From: Augochlora pura
Lineage: Eukaryota > Arthropoda > Insecta > Hymenoptera > Halictidae
NCBI RefSeq assembly: GCF_028453695.1
Contig: NC_135780.1
Location: forward strand, 8,680,001 to 8,744,000
Direction: 5' to 3'
Length of the DNA stretch: 64,000 nt
The notes beneath the pieces are model-generated. The model was given only the letters and a program-made list of their open reading frames with translations, was not told the origin of the DNA and made no database searches. Each line of letters opens with the position of its first letter. The stretch's first letter is position 1. Made by a program: the position numbers and the translations under genes. Positions 54,879 through 64,000 of this stretch are shown here, piece by piece.

Positions 54879-56858
54879 TTAATGTTTATAATTACAATTA
54901 GCCTCGGTTGTTGGACAGCCGTTTGGATGATGTTCGTGAAACCAGCATGGCTTCATTTTCCTTTTCAGTGATGTTCCCCTTTTCTTTGATGTCTTCTGCA
55001 TTTGTTTGCCGGGTATTCGAAACTCAACTTTTCCTTGGGTAACTCGAAACACATGGCCATGATTTTTTAGTAGAGTTTGAAGACCTCCGCATTCTTTACG
55101 TAATCGTATCAAAGTTTCGCGTGGAATTGATTCGGCGAGTTGTCTCAATGTGAGACATCGACCGGCATTCCAAATCTTTGTAATCGGCCCATCGAGTGAT
55201 ATCATGCGACCATCGGAAAGCAATTGATTCACTACTATGTCAACGATGTCTGCAACCAACGTTTTCTCCAGTTGCGTGCAGTTTCGTACTTTTTCTACCG
55301 CGTCTCTCGGTTTAAAATTACAAATCCATCCATTTGCCCGAAATGACTTCTCTTTGTCTGCATCCACTCCCGTTTCCGCATTGTCATTCTCTTGTCGAAT
55401 CAATATTGTTTTCGCACCGATCATCTCTTGAATACGATGCTCTACCGTTTCTATATCATCCTCGTCGCTGTGTCTTCTTTCCCATCCAATTAAACAGATT
55501 CGTTTGGTGGAAGGGATTCTTAACTTGTCGATGTACATTCTAAAACCGCATACTTCGCATACGTTTTTTACATAATCGATATACTCGGAGTACTGACTCC
55601 TTGCAGCAGAGTACCTCTGATATTTGGTTCCGTCAAGTTCGTATGGACAACAAGGCAACAAGAAAACGCGACAATTGATGGAACTCCGCGCAGCGATCAC
55701 TGGAATCCACGGTGTTAATTCATCCGAATGATTGCCTATTATCCAATCATAGTCTGGATACACTGTTTCAGAAGATGGGATGATGGTGCTAACCTGCGAC
55801 AAATTACGTTTTACTTCTGCTACCGCTTCTTTATGCTTTTCAGTGGAATTTTTTTTTAAAATCAATGAATATGTTACCTGCAACGGTGTTTCTAATGGGT
55901 ATAAATCCCAAATTTTCCTTCTGCGTAAATCGATTCCTAGACCACGATAACCCTCGCTAAATAAGATGTGTACGAGTAAACCATTTCCACAGCCCAAATC
56001 CAAGAAGGATTGTAAATTTGTAATTCCCTTTTCCAATCTTTCTTTTTCCCATAATAATAACAGATAAGTAGCAATCGCGATATCTTCGTAAACAAATTTC
56101 TTTGGATCTGTATTTTCCGGCCAATTTTTTATTAACTTTACACTGTACTTTTCTTTCAACTTCCAATACAGTTCCGCATATTTTTCTGCAGACACGAAAC
56201 CTAATGATGGTTGTTGATGCGCTGCTGTGGTTTTTGGTTTGTTGCCCATCCACTTTAGCAAGCATGGAAAAAGCTTCTTTTCTAACCAAATTATACTAGG
56301 ATCGGATATTGTATTTTTCAATCCATTTATACTTATAGAAGTGTTACCATTTTTTCTTTGTTGAATCGTGTACGCACACATAGGGCCAAGAGATTTCTTA
56401 TGTGAAAAGAATGATTTGTGAATGTTTATCACTCGATTTTCTTGCTTTTCTAATAATGAGAACTCAATACCAGAAGAAAATATATTTGGTATTCGAGGCA
56501 ATTGCTTTCTTAAATACAAAACAGTTTTACTCTCAGATGTTGCATTGCTAACTTTGTCTATGATATTTAAAGCTTCCAATAATCTATTTACATTTATACA
56601 GTCCACATTGGGGAATGAAGTTATGGAAGAAAGATTCAAAGCTGAGATAGCCTGAAAAATATCAGATGTATCGCAATTTACCTCAACACGTAAAATTTCA
56701 ACACATGCTAAAAGTCTGCGATTTGCAACTTGGGGATTATCACACCAAATATTAATTGCCTTCCAAAACTGAGATTCGCTAAAATTAGTTTCCAATTCTG
56801 TCAGTATTGTAAATTCCATTTTGATAACGTTATTGATGTTGCTCACATTTTTTGACAA
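54879..56858 (-). CDS. Trmt44: tRNA (uracil-2'-O)-methyltransferase TRMT44
   Basis: Homologue of yeast Trm44, which methylates the ribose of U44 in tRNA-Ser using SAM. The gene is a single uninterrupted exon of 659 residues. The SAM-binding motif SFLDLGCGNGLLVHIL is at about 284-299, followed by GLGIDLRRRKIWDLYP. The WIIGNHSDELTPWIPVIAARS and FFLLPCCPYEL-like (here FLLPCCPYELDG) motifs are typical of the family. The C terminus ends in a CCCH-type finger (CWFHEHHPNGC, then C and H near the last residue). Met14 is an alternative start. It lies 55 bp downstream of the LYRM9 stop on the same strand. Confidence 0.9.
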   Translation of the reverse strand: MSKNVSNINNVIKMEFTILTELETNFSESQFWKAINIWCDNPQVANRRLLACVEILRVEVNCDTSDIFQAISALNLSSITSFPNVDCINVNRLLEALNIIDKVSNATSESKTVLYLRKQLPRIPNIFSSGIEFSLLEKQENRVINIHKSFFSHKKSLGPMCAYTIQQRKNGNTSISINGLKNTISDPSIIWLEKKLFPCLLKWMGNKPKTTAAHQQPSLGFVSAEKYAELYWKLKEKYSVKLIKNWPENTDPKKFVYEDIAIATYLLLLWEKERLEKGITNLQSFLDLGCGNGLLVHILFSEGYRGLGIDLRRRKIWDLYPLETPLQVTYSLILKKNSTEKHKEAVAEVKRNLSQVSTIIPSSETVYPDYDWIIGNHSDELTPWIPVIAARSSINCRVFLLPCCPYELDGTKYQRYSAARSQYSEYIDYVKNVCEVCGFRMYIDKLRIPSTKRICLIGWERRHSDEDDIETVEHRIQEMIGAKTILIRQENDNAETGVDADKEKSFRANGWICNFKPRDAVEKVRNCTQLEKTLVADIVDIVVNQLLSDGRMISLDGPITKIWNAGRCLTLRQLAESIPRETLIRLRKECGGLQTLLKNHGHVFRVTQGKVEFRIPGKQMQKTSKKRGTSLKRKMKPCWFHEHHPNGCPTTEANCNYKH

Positions 56859-56913
56859 TAATTGAGCTCCAAAACAATATCAAAAAATTATAACTGAAGA
56901 AACACTTTGTAAT

Positions 56914-57440
56914 CTATAGCTCTTTAGATTTTTCTATAGCTGTTGTTTTGGAATACTAAAAATGAAATGAAAAATAAGTTATAACAATGTAACAAAAATT
57001 AAATCCACTATGCATTACATTGACCAATGTTTAAAATGAATAACGTATACGTACCTTCTTGATAATCCATTCCATGTCTTGTACGGCTTTCTTCATAATT
57101 TGCTTTACACGTTCCTCATCTGGTTCAACAACGTGCTGCTTAAAACTCTATAAATGTATAAATCATAAATAATATCTACGTAGCACGTGCAGACTGTTCC
57201 GATAAAAAGAGTACGAAATTTAGGTTAATTACATATACATCTAGTATTTGGAATTAGGCACATGTACATTGATTACGTTTTGTACTTCAACTAATTCGAA
57301 AACATAAAGTTCACCTGTTTCACGGAATGTTTATAAAACTGTTGAGCATCTTTTGGCAATCTTTCACATTCACGCAGTAAAAACTTATACAGTAACTTCG
57401 GGGAATTCAAAGCAGTTTCGCGCAATTTTACGCTAGCCAT
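56914..57440 (-). CDS. Lyrm9: LYR motif-containing protein 9
   Basis: Small mitochondrial LYR-family protein; family members bind acyl carrier protein and assist respiratory-chain or Fe-S assembly, but the role of LYRM9 itself is poorly known. Exons (descending): 57440-57315, 57147-57055, 56955-56914; 86 residues. The LYR-type core is KLLYKFLLRECERLP, followed by QQFYKHSVKQSFKQH and MKKAVQDMEWIIKK, which match the vertebrate protein closely. The three exons are individually too short to stand out as ORFs. An E2F-like TTTGGCGGCAAA lies about 85 bp upstream (57524-57535). The stop codon is only 55 bp from the TRMT44 start with no AATAAA in between. Confidence 0.88.
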
Positions 57441-59874
57441 TATTACGAAAAGTTACCTTTGAAACATAGAATACGTGCTATTACTATTCTATGCTTAAAA
57501 TAGGAGAACTATTAATAACGCTATTTGGCGGCAAAATCTGTTAAATTGAAAAGGGAAAAAATTAAATAACACAGAATCAAGTGAGTGAAAATGAAGGTTC
57601 TTGGTACTAAAATATTTATAGATGTTTAAAAATCTGACACAACAAAATTATAGCTGCAATCTCATAATTATGGCGAGTAATAATTTCTACTGTTGCGTAG
57701 CTTTGGGTGGGATTTGGGGAGTTTTGCGTGGTTCGGATGTCCGTGGAACACAAAAGTGTTCTGCTTGTGAAGGATTTGTTAAAATTATGTAAACTAGTTA
57801 CACAAAAATTGTCTTTAAAACTTTATTTCCTGGATAACGATGTTATCTCCAAGCCTTCAAAATAAAGTCTGTGTATTTTTCCGAGGAATCGAGTTTTGTT
57901 CCTGCGTTCCTTTTGGTTTTTCCTTTGTCCAATAGGAAAATTGGGGTCCTCTAGCTGGTTGCTGATTCGTCGGATGGCCCGTCTTCCGGTTGCAGATTGG
58001 TGGTTCGACGGTCGCGTGCGGATGGGAGTGCGCGGTAGTCGAGCACGCAGGGGTAAAAGGCCCGCCGAAATGAACGGTGTGAGGGTGTGCCGCGCGCGAA
58101 GGTTTCGGCTCGAGGACTGAGTAAGAGAAAGGTCAGAGAGGGTTCCGAGAAGTCCTTGTCTAAAGATTTACGACGTCCTGTACTTGAGAGATCCGGGTTT
58201 GTTATTGTGGCTCGTCTAGTTCATGTGAAATTGGAGAGGATCTTACGAGAGGCTACGTGGCTTTCTCTACATTCCTCGATTAGTCTCGTTAAATAAAAAA
58301 AGGCTCAACAAAGAATTTCGTGGGAACTCCCTCATTATCTCCTTACATATTCTCAGTTATTCCTCTCGGCCGATACTGTATCTCTATATAAATATACGAT
58401 ATAAATCTGTATTTATATTCGAATTTCCCTCCTGTCGGCATCAACTAAGTTTATGATTTGCATACCCAGAGGCGCTTATTTATAACTACATTTGCGTGAT
58501 CACGCAACAATGATAGTGGTTCGTGACAAGTTCCAATATTTTGTTATGCATGACGCCACCAGTCACTGCGTTGTAGGGATTACGTGGTACTACTGCGTGT
58601 ACCGGTTATACCTTCCAGTATAACGTTCGGAAGATCGCTTCGATATTTGTGATCGAAGGCCAGCAGTTCCCTACACCGACTGCAAGGCAGTGATCTTCCA
58701 GGAGGGAAGGACTCTGTAATTGGATGAATACACGTTCTCTCTATCACCGTAGATTTATTGAGTATATTACAATAACTGTAGGCTAAGCGTTAGATTTATA
58801 ATAAATGACTGCGCGATTACAAAATGCGACTGATCTGACCTAGCGCCAGAATACGAATGTTTCACGCTCGACGGAACACGAGCGGCAACGGTTGGTAGCA
58901 AGTGCTGCCAACCGTGTTACCAACTGATTGTTGCGGAGCCGCCTAGGGAATTCGGGGTAAAACCCCAGATTCCCCACAGCGTGTCGTGTTTACATGTTGG
59001 TATTGAAAGTGGCTATAAATTTGAGCGATTTACCACTGTATGTAATGGCGCTGTGCAATGGCGCGGCGTAAACAAAAGTTACTTTATATGGCCTCAGAAA
59101 CCCCTCATTTTTCGAAGTTACAATAATTTTTCATACACCTTGAATGCAAAAGCCAATCTAGCAATCTAGCATCTCTCGGACACCTCTTTAATCACTAAAA
59201 AGAGAGAAAGAGAGAGAGGGAGAGCTTGTGTCTAATGTATGTACGTAAACATAATGTAGATTAATGGAACTGTGGAACTTCGAAAATATTTATGTAATAA
59301 AGAGGTAGGCCAATTCTGACATACATATGTACATATTATTATTATGCATCTGATGTTGTACAAAACTAATATTACTTCGTGAGAATAGTATTGATTATTC
59401 GTATTTATTATTGCTATAACCTGCAATAATTTGTTATAAATAAAAATTTGACATTATTATCTGTCCCATTGTTAAATAAGCTTTTTTTGGATTCTACGTT
59501 TTTCGAGCTTTTAATTCGACCTTTGACAGAGAGAGAAATCACTAGGAATACGATTAAAATAATAATCGATCACAGCGACGCCGTTAGGCTTTGATTAATA
59601 TAAGATTTTTCATGAAATGTACAATGTTTCACAATGATGATATATATATTTGAATCAATCCGATTTCAGGTTAAGCATATGTTAAGGATCACATAAAAAA
59701 AGTTCCTGTACATAACCTGCACTGGATGATAAACATTTTTTTTGTGATTGCAAAATATCTGCATACAAAAGTGGATGTTATTATTGACAAACTATACAAT
59801 GTTTTTGATGTACATAGATGTGTGATAGAGTCCTAATTTTTGCTTAAATGTTGCATAAAAAAGTTTAAGCAATA
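57441..59874. other. Divergent spacer between LYRM9 and syntaxin-18
   Basis: The left part is the LYRM9 promoter. A GC-richer, CpG-rich block at about 57940-58130 stands out from the AT-rich surroundings but encodes nothing recognisable. A probable solo LTR occupies 58572-58978. A GA-rich tract lies at 59198-59222. The right part is the AT-rich promoter/leader of syntaxin-18. Confidence 0.55.
58572..58978. mobile_element. Probable solo LTR of an LTR retrotransposon
   Basis: The 407-bp segment begins TGTAGGGATT and ends ATTCCCCACA, the TG...CA termini of an LTR, with imperfectly inverted ends. It is flanked on both sides by GCGT (58568-58571 and 58979-58982), a plausible 4-bp target-site duplication. 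On the minus strand a TTATAAAT element is followed about 45 bp later by AATAAA, as in a promoter-plus-poly(A) LTR. No gag or pol similarity and no second LTR were seen nearby, so a solo LTR from internal recombination is the best reading. The family (BEL/Pao or Gypsy) cannot be decided from this. Confidence 0.5.
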
Positions 59875-60849
59875 ATGGATGTGAGCTTACTATTTAAAGC
59901 CAGCGTGAAGACGGTAAGTCTTCGTAACAAGGATTTAGGAATTGTAAATAATACTTTGAACATAAAGAAAACAAAGCCCAAAAGTACATTTTTTTTAAAA
60001 GCTCAAGCAGTTGTTGTACAAATTTCTAAATTACGTCAATTTCTATTAGAAAACCGTAAGGCTTATCTGAATTTTTCAAACTATTTATCTTATTTACCAA
60101 GTGTGTCTGACGCGGATAGAGATGAAATAGATATTGGAGCACAAAAAATAATGACCACCTGTTCGCAGTTAATCAAAGAATTAAAAAGAGAAGTAGCAGA
60201 CTCTGTAGTCACCCATCAGAATTTGGAGCATAGAGAAATAATGTTGCTTCTGATCGAGGATTATCTGAAGAATGTATGCAAGATATATTCAGAACAAAAA
60301 GCTATACGTGTTAAAAGAACAATGGAAATAAGGAAAATTGCAAAATTAGAATTAGAAACAAGGCCTGCAAAGAAGGTACAACTTGAAACGAAAAGATTAT
60401 GTGTGAATGCAAATGAAAAATTAGAAGAGAAAGAGGGTAGACTCAGTTCAAGTGATTCTAATCCTCTGAAGATTCAAGAAATAAATGGAGATGTTAATTC
60501 TTTAATATATGAAGAAGAATTATCGCCTGAAGATATTCAAGTATTTGAAGCAGAAAATGAACAATTGTACAATGAACTTAATACAATAACTGAAGAAGTA
60601 AAGCAAATAGAAAGTAAAGTGGTACATATTGCTGAACTTCAAGAAATATTTACAGAAAAGGTTTTAGATCAAGATAAGGACTTGGATAAGCTAATGACCA
60701 CAGTTGTTGGATCCACAGAGAATGTCAGAGAAGCCAATGAACAGATCAGACAGGCTATTCAAAGGAATGCAGGACTTCGAGTATGGATTCTTTTCTTCCT
60801 TTTAGTTATGTCATTTTCTCTATTATTTCTCGACTGGTACAACCCATAA
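59875..60849 (+). CDS. Syx18: Syntaxin-18
   Basis: Qa-SNARE of the endoplasmic reticulum that acts in Golgi-to-ER retrograde fusion with the NRZ tether (in animals studied). The gene is a single exon of 324 residues. The N terminus MDVSLLFKASVKTVSLRNK is the conserved syntaxin-18 start. The Habc region includes KLRQFLLENRKAYLNF and IEDYLKNVCKIYSEQKAIRV. The SNARE helix is at about 235-297 (ELQEIFTEKVLDQDKDLDKL) and the C-terminal anchor is at about 302-320 (VWILFFLLVMSFSLLFLDWY). AATAAA overlaps the stop region (60850) and recurs at 61038. The close C-terminal match makes the identity secure. Confidence 0.96.
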   Translation: MDVSLLFKASVKTVSLRNKDLGIVNNTLNIKKTKPKSTFFLKAQAVVVQISKLRQFLLENRKAYLNFSNYLSYLPSVSDADRDEIDIGAQKIMTTCSQLIKELKREVADSVVTHQNLEHREIMLLLIEDYLKNVCKIYSEQKAIRVKRTMEIRKIAKLELETRPAKKVQLETKRLCVNANEKLEEKEGRLSSSDSNPLKIQEINGDVNSLIYEEELSPEDIQVFEAENEQLYNELNTITEEVKQIESKVVHIAELQEIFTEKVLDQDKDLDKLMTTVVGSTENVREANEQIRQAIQRNAGLRVWILFFLLVMSFSLLFLDWYNP

Positions 60850-62638
60850 AATAAAGAAGTGTTTCGGTAATTTTATTAAATAACATGTACATACACTCAA
60901 AGAATGTTGTACATTATTTCCAATGTTGATACATATAATCTATTCCAACTTTAAAACGACAGGAAATCAAGGTTTTGCCAAAATATGTCACTGTATTTTA
61001 TCCCCAAAACATTTTACATACTTCCTACAGCTTACATAATAAAGTTTTAGTATACGTATATATTTACTTATATACACACATTTGCATCTCACGCAAACAT
61101 TTTTGTTGTTTCATTGATATTTGGTTTAACAGTAAATCGCATTGTAAACAAATTATGGGGAAATATTCTAAATATTTTTAAGATACACTTTCTAGTATCT
61201 TGTACAATTTGAAAAAAAAAAATATTAACCTTATTTTAATTCGAAGTATTTATATAGGCATTTCGCTTGATATTGTGTTTTTCATTTTCACTTAACATAT
61301 ACCCGCTACATACATACATGCATACATATATATATGTATGTATGTATATACGTGTGTGTACGCATGTATGCATGTGTGTGATGAATAATTAGAGGAATTT
61401 TTATAAATGGGATATATATTCAGCACACACAAAATGTAAGGCGAGTAGATTTAATGACCTGCTCGTACATTTCCAAGTAAAAAAATATTTACAGGACGTG
61501 TGCCATTCGATATCAAATTTGATATACAGGTTGTATAGAGGTCTATGTATTCTTGTATGTAGTCGCTTGATTAAAGAATAGCAAAACTGTCGACTAAACG
61601 CTCATAAGTTTCAATTACCATATGAATCGAAAAGATTTCTCCTAGTATCCGTCAGTTACATTACATTTAGAAGAGAGAACAGTTGTATCTTTTGCACAAT
61701 TTTTTAGACACAGACAATGGTTCTATTACAGTTATAGGCTTAGCTTATCTCGTCGGATATTTGCCCTTAAAATGTATCAGTTGCCATACAAGTAAATATA
61801 TTATCTGAACACTACGAATATGCTACGTACAACATGAATGAAGAGAAGCTAAAAAATAAAAAAAAACGATCTACCGTGTTATTTACATTATTAATGTAAG
61901 TGATCGTAATTATTATTTAGATTCTGTTAACGTTAAAGTTTCTTCGGGCAATGAAAGTTGCCAGAAAGAAACACGTTGATTCTGTGAAATAGTATTTTGA
62001 TTTCACTGATAAATGCATATTCGTAGGAACGTAAAATTGAAAAAACAATAACAATTAATTGACATAAGTAAACGATGAAGAACCATGAGATCTTCTCTTC
62101 TCTAAAATTACAGTTAGTTTCTTATAAAAATGATTTCCGATTTGAAATTCGATTTCGATTTATACAAAATGTTACAAAATTCTAACGTCTATAACTATTA
62201 TACGTATGATAAGCGACATCATATGTAATGCACGTTCTTAGTTTCTGCTTATCGAGTCATAGTAAGAGAAACCTTTGCATATCCGGATATCCATATATCG
62301 TACACAATATTACCATATAAAATATGCTTCGATATTTCACTCATAAATATTAAATTTACATAGATTTCTTTTGTTAAAACATACTTGACTGTAAAAAAAA
62401 CTTAATTCTTAATGGTCACTCACCGAAAAAATAGATTTCCAATATTGTGGGCAAGTATCAAAGCAATACTTAAAGTAAAGTATCAGTGTTACTTTGTAAT
62501 CCATAAGTGCTTAAACAAGTAATTCAGAGTAATACAATGAAAGTAAAAATTTGATAATATGTATATAATAATATGCAAAGACAGGTTGTTCTTATCTGTC
62601 CTTGAAATAAAAAGTATATTTTCGACAACTAAAGGTAC
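60850..62638. other. Convergent spacer: syntaxin-18 and TP53BP1 3' UTRs
   Basis: AT-rich noncoding DNA of 1.8 kb. A TACA/TATG microsatellite occupies about 61308-61380. Poly(A)-like AATAAA sites for the plus-strand gene are at 60850 and 61038. Nothing else was recognised. Confidence 0.6.
61308..61380. repeat. TACA/TATG microsatellite
   Basis: ACATACATGCATACATATATATATG followed in kind by TATG and GTGTG units makes a compound tetranucleotide repeat. It lies in the syntaxin-18 3' region. Confidence 0.8.
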
Positions 62639-64000
62639 CTAATTCTGTATGTAGTTATATTTATAACGATGTTGCGTGTCATATCGACAGAATTTCCCTT
62701 CTATTAGGCTTTGAACAACCCATGTTGTGGAAAGCAATGGAATTTGTAATTCGCTGGCTTTTCCTACCGCCCACGATGGACATGATCTGTTTGTAAGAAC
62801 TACAGTTCCTTCCGCAAAGCCTTCCATTGTATCTGAAATGATATTTAGGTCAATAATATTCTTGTTACTCTGTAACTAATATTAACACTAGTATAATCTG
62901 ATTAGTGCTGAATATCGTAGCATTTAGAACGCAAAAGAGAACTGACTGCTATACCTGGTTTATCTGCCAATAAAACAACAGCACCCGCGTTCTCGCAAAT
63001 TTTCCGCCAAAATGTGATGAACAATTTTTCAGACTCTATGTTTGGAATTATTACGACAACATTTGTCAGTGGTTTGTTGCTGGATCTTTGAAACATTTCG
63101 ACATAAGATTTCTTGTCCAAACTCCATCCTGCAGGCAATTCATCCTCAGCTGGATTTACGATCTTTCCCTATTAAATAAAATATATATTTATTTATATAT
63201 ATTATTATATTATATTAATCGAATGTGTCATGTTTAGCGTGTATGTTATTACTATTTTGGGCTGTAATTTAGTAACTGAACATTGCGAGAGCGACGATGT
63301 AATACTTGCCTCTTGACAACACCTTATGATCCAATTGTGATTATAAGCGGGTATACCGACTGAAAGACATAATAAAGTCTTTGCAGTTGTGTTTGGCACG
63401 TTAGTTATTAGCTTTGTACTTAAATATTCATCTTCTGGAATATCGTTGAAATCTGTATAAATTTTCCCACCACCAGCTGATATCTGTGCAATCAATCTGT
63501 CTCTGACAAAGGGCTTCTTCGACCATTCCTCTTCGTTTTCTGTTCCTGGATCTGAACTACAATCTTTGATATCAGATTGATATCGGTCGAGAGTTTCTAA
63601 CGGTGCGCAGGTCAAGATGAAGGACATGCCTTTGAACAGATTTGAATCTTTACTCGGTATTGGGCCAAAAGTAGTAATAGTTTGTTCGTCGTCGATCTTC
63701 TTTTTGCTCCGTGGCTTGCTTTTGATACGGCTCTGTGGTCCCTTCACGATCTGTTCGTGAGGAGTTCCAATGATCTCTGGCTGTACTCCCATATAAGTTG
63801 TTTCATCTTTGATCGAAAAGTTCGAGTCGCTGGAAACTCCGTCGCTCTCGAAACTAGGTTTCTTATCCTTCGTGGATGTCACACCGGATACAGACGGTTC
63901 AGCTATCAAATGTTTCGCTGATGACGTAATCTGCGTTATTTTTGACTTCGGCGTTGAAAATACGGGAGTTCCGATTCTTCGCGAACGCCTTTTTCCGTCA
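62639..64000 (-). CDS. TP53-binding protein 1 homologue, tandem BRCT end (partial, 5' part beyond right edge)
   Basis: 53BP1 reads damaged chromatin and guides double-strand-break repair. Only the C-terminal part is here: exons (descending) from beyond 64000 to 63310, 63168-62955 and 62832-62639, with agreeing phases. The first exon starts with a basic stretch (KRRSRRIGTPVF) of nuclear-localisation type, then Ser-rich sequence, then BRCT1 (GMSFILTCAP ... KTLLCLSVGIPAYNHNWI). BRCT2 follows (LTNVVVIIPNIESEKLFITF ... PLLSTTWVVQSLIEGKF) and the protein ends HRYKYNYIQN, matching the HPKYKHDY end of vertebrate 53BP1. The Tudor domain would lie outside the window. The intron after 63310 has a GC donor (GAG|GCAAGT). 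The tandem BRCT match is good, although other BRCT proteins share the fold. Confidence 0.85.

Noticed and set aside
57896..58120. Arg-rich ORF in the CpG-rich block
   Set aside because: Composition-driven, short, with no known domain or splice partners.
57707..58978. A 1.27-kb DNA transposon with terminal inverted repeats
   Set aside because: The left end (GTGGGATTTGGGG) only loosely matches the right end and there is no target duplication; the shorter 58572-58978 LTR has clean TG...CA ends and matching GCGT flanks.

Overview
The window looks like a piece of an insect nuclear genome, most likely a hymenopteran and possibly a bee. It is AT-rich, has short GT-AG introns (often 60-150 nt), and carries eleven recognisable animal protein genes, including the eye-pigment transporters white and scarlet. 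There is no sign of operons, ribosome binding sites, CRISPR arrays or phage. Gene models were built by joining exons by eye, checking splice phase at every junction and comparing with remembered protein families. No alignment or search was run.

Layout, left to right. 1-5675 (minus): 5' and middle part of Nup98-Nup96, cut by the left edge. 7902-14690 (plus): class IA PI3-kinase catalytic subunit, with the whole dynein adaptor gene Spindly (8728-10620, minus) inside its second intron. 16176-19248 and 21068-24130 (plus): white and scarlet in tandem. 27237-39990 (plus): a very large PDZ-PH-RhoGAP protein (RhoGAP19D / ARHGAP21-23 type). 41127-46325 (plus): meiotic MutS homologue MSH4 with a long novel-looking tail. 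47066-54490 (plus): a 26-finger ZNF236-type zinc finger protein. 54879-56858 (minus): TRMT44 tRNA uridine 2'-O-methyltransferase. 56914-57440 (minus): LYRM9, only 55 bp upstream of TRMT44. About 58572-58978: a probable solo LTR. 59875-60849 (plus): syntaxin-18. 62639-64000 (minus): C-terminal tandem-BRCT part of a TP53BP1 homologue, cut by the right edge.

Most of the window is ordinary conserved housekeeping, signalling and DNA-repair content, and I do not see a convincing new multi-gene system. white and scarlet encode half-transporters expected to work as a pair. Nup98-96, the PI3-kinase, the zinc finger protein, TRMT44 and syntaxin-18 have no obvious shared pathway, so the layout is best read as general gene packing.

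The items most worth a second look are: a long, nearly perfect hairpin in an MSH4 intron (miRNA-like); a coding hexanucleotide minisatellite forming a phase-symmetric exon in the RhoGAP gene; four copies of an LKRSES motif in the same protein; a divergent Walker B region and a long acidic tail on MSH4; the possible LYRM9-TRMT44 bicistronic unit; three independent GC-AG introns; a pair of CRE sites with an embedded direct repeat upstream of the RhoGAP gene; and the solo LTR.
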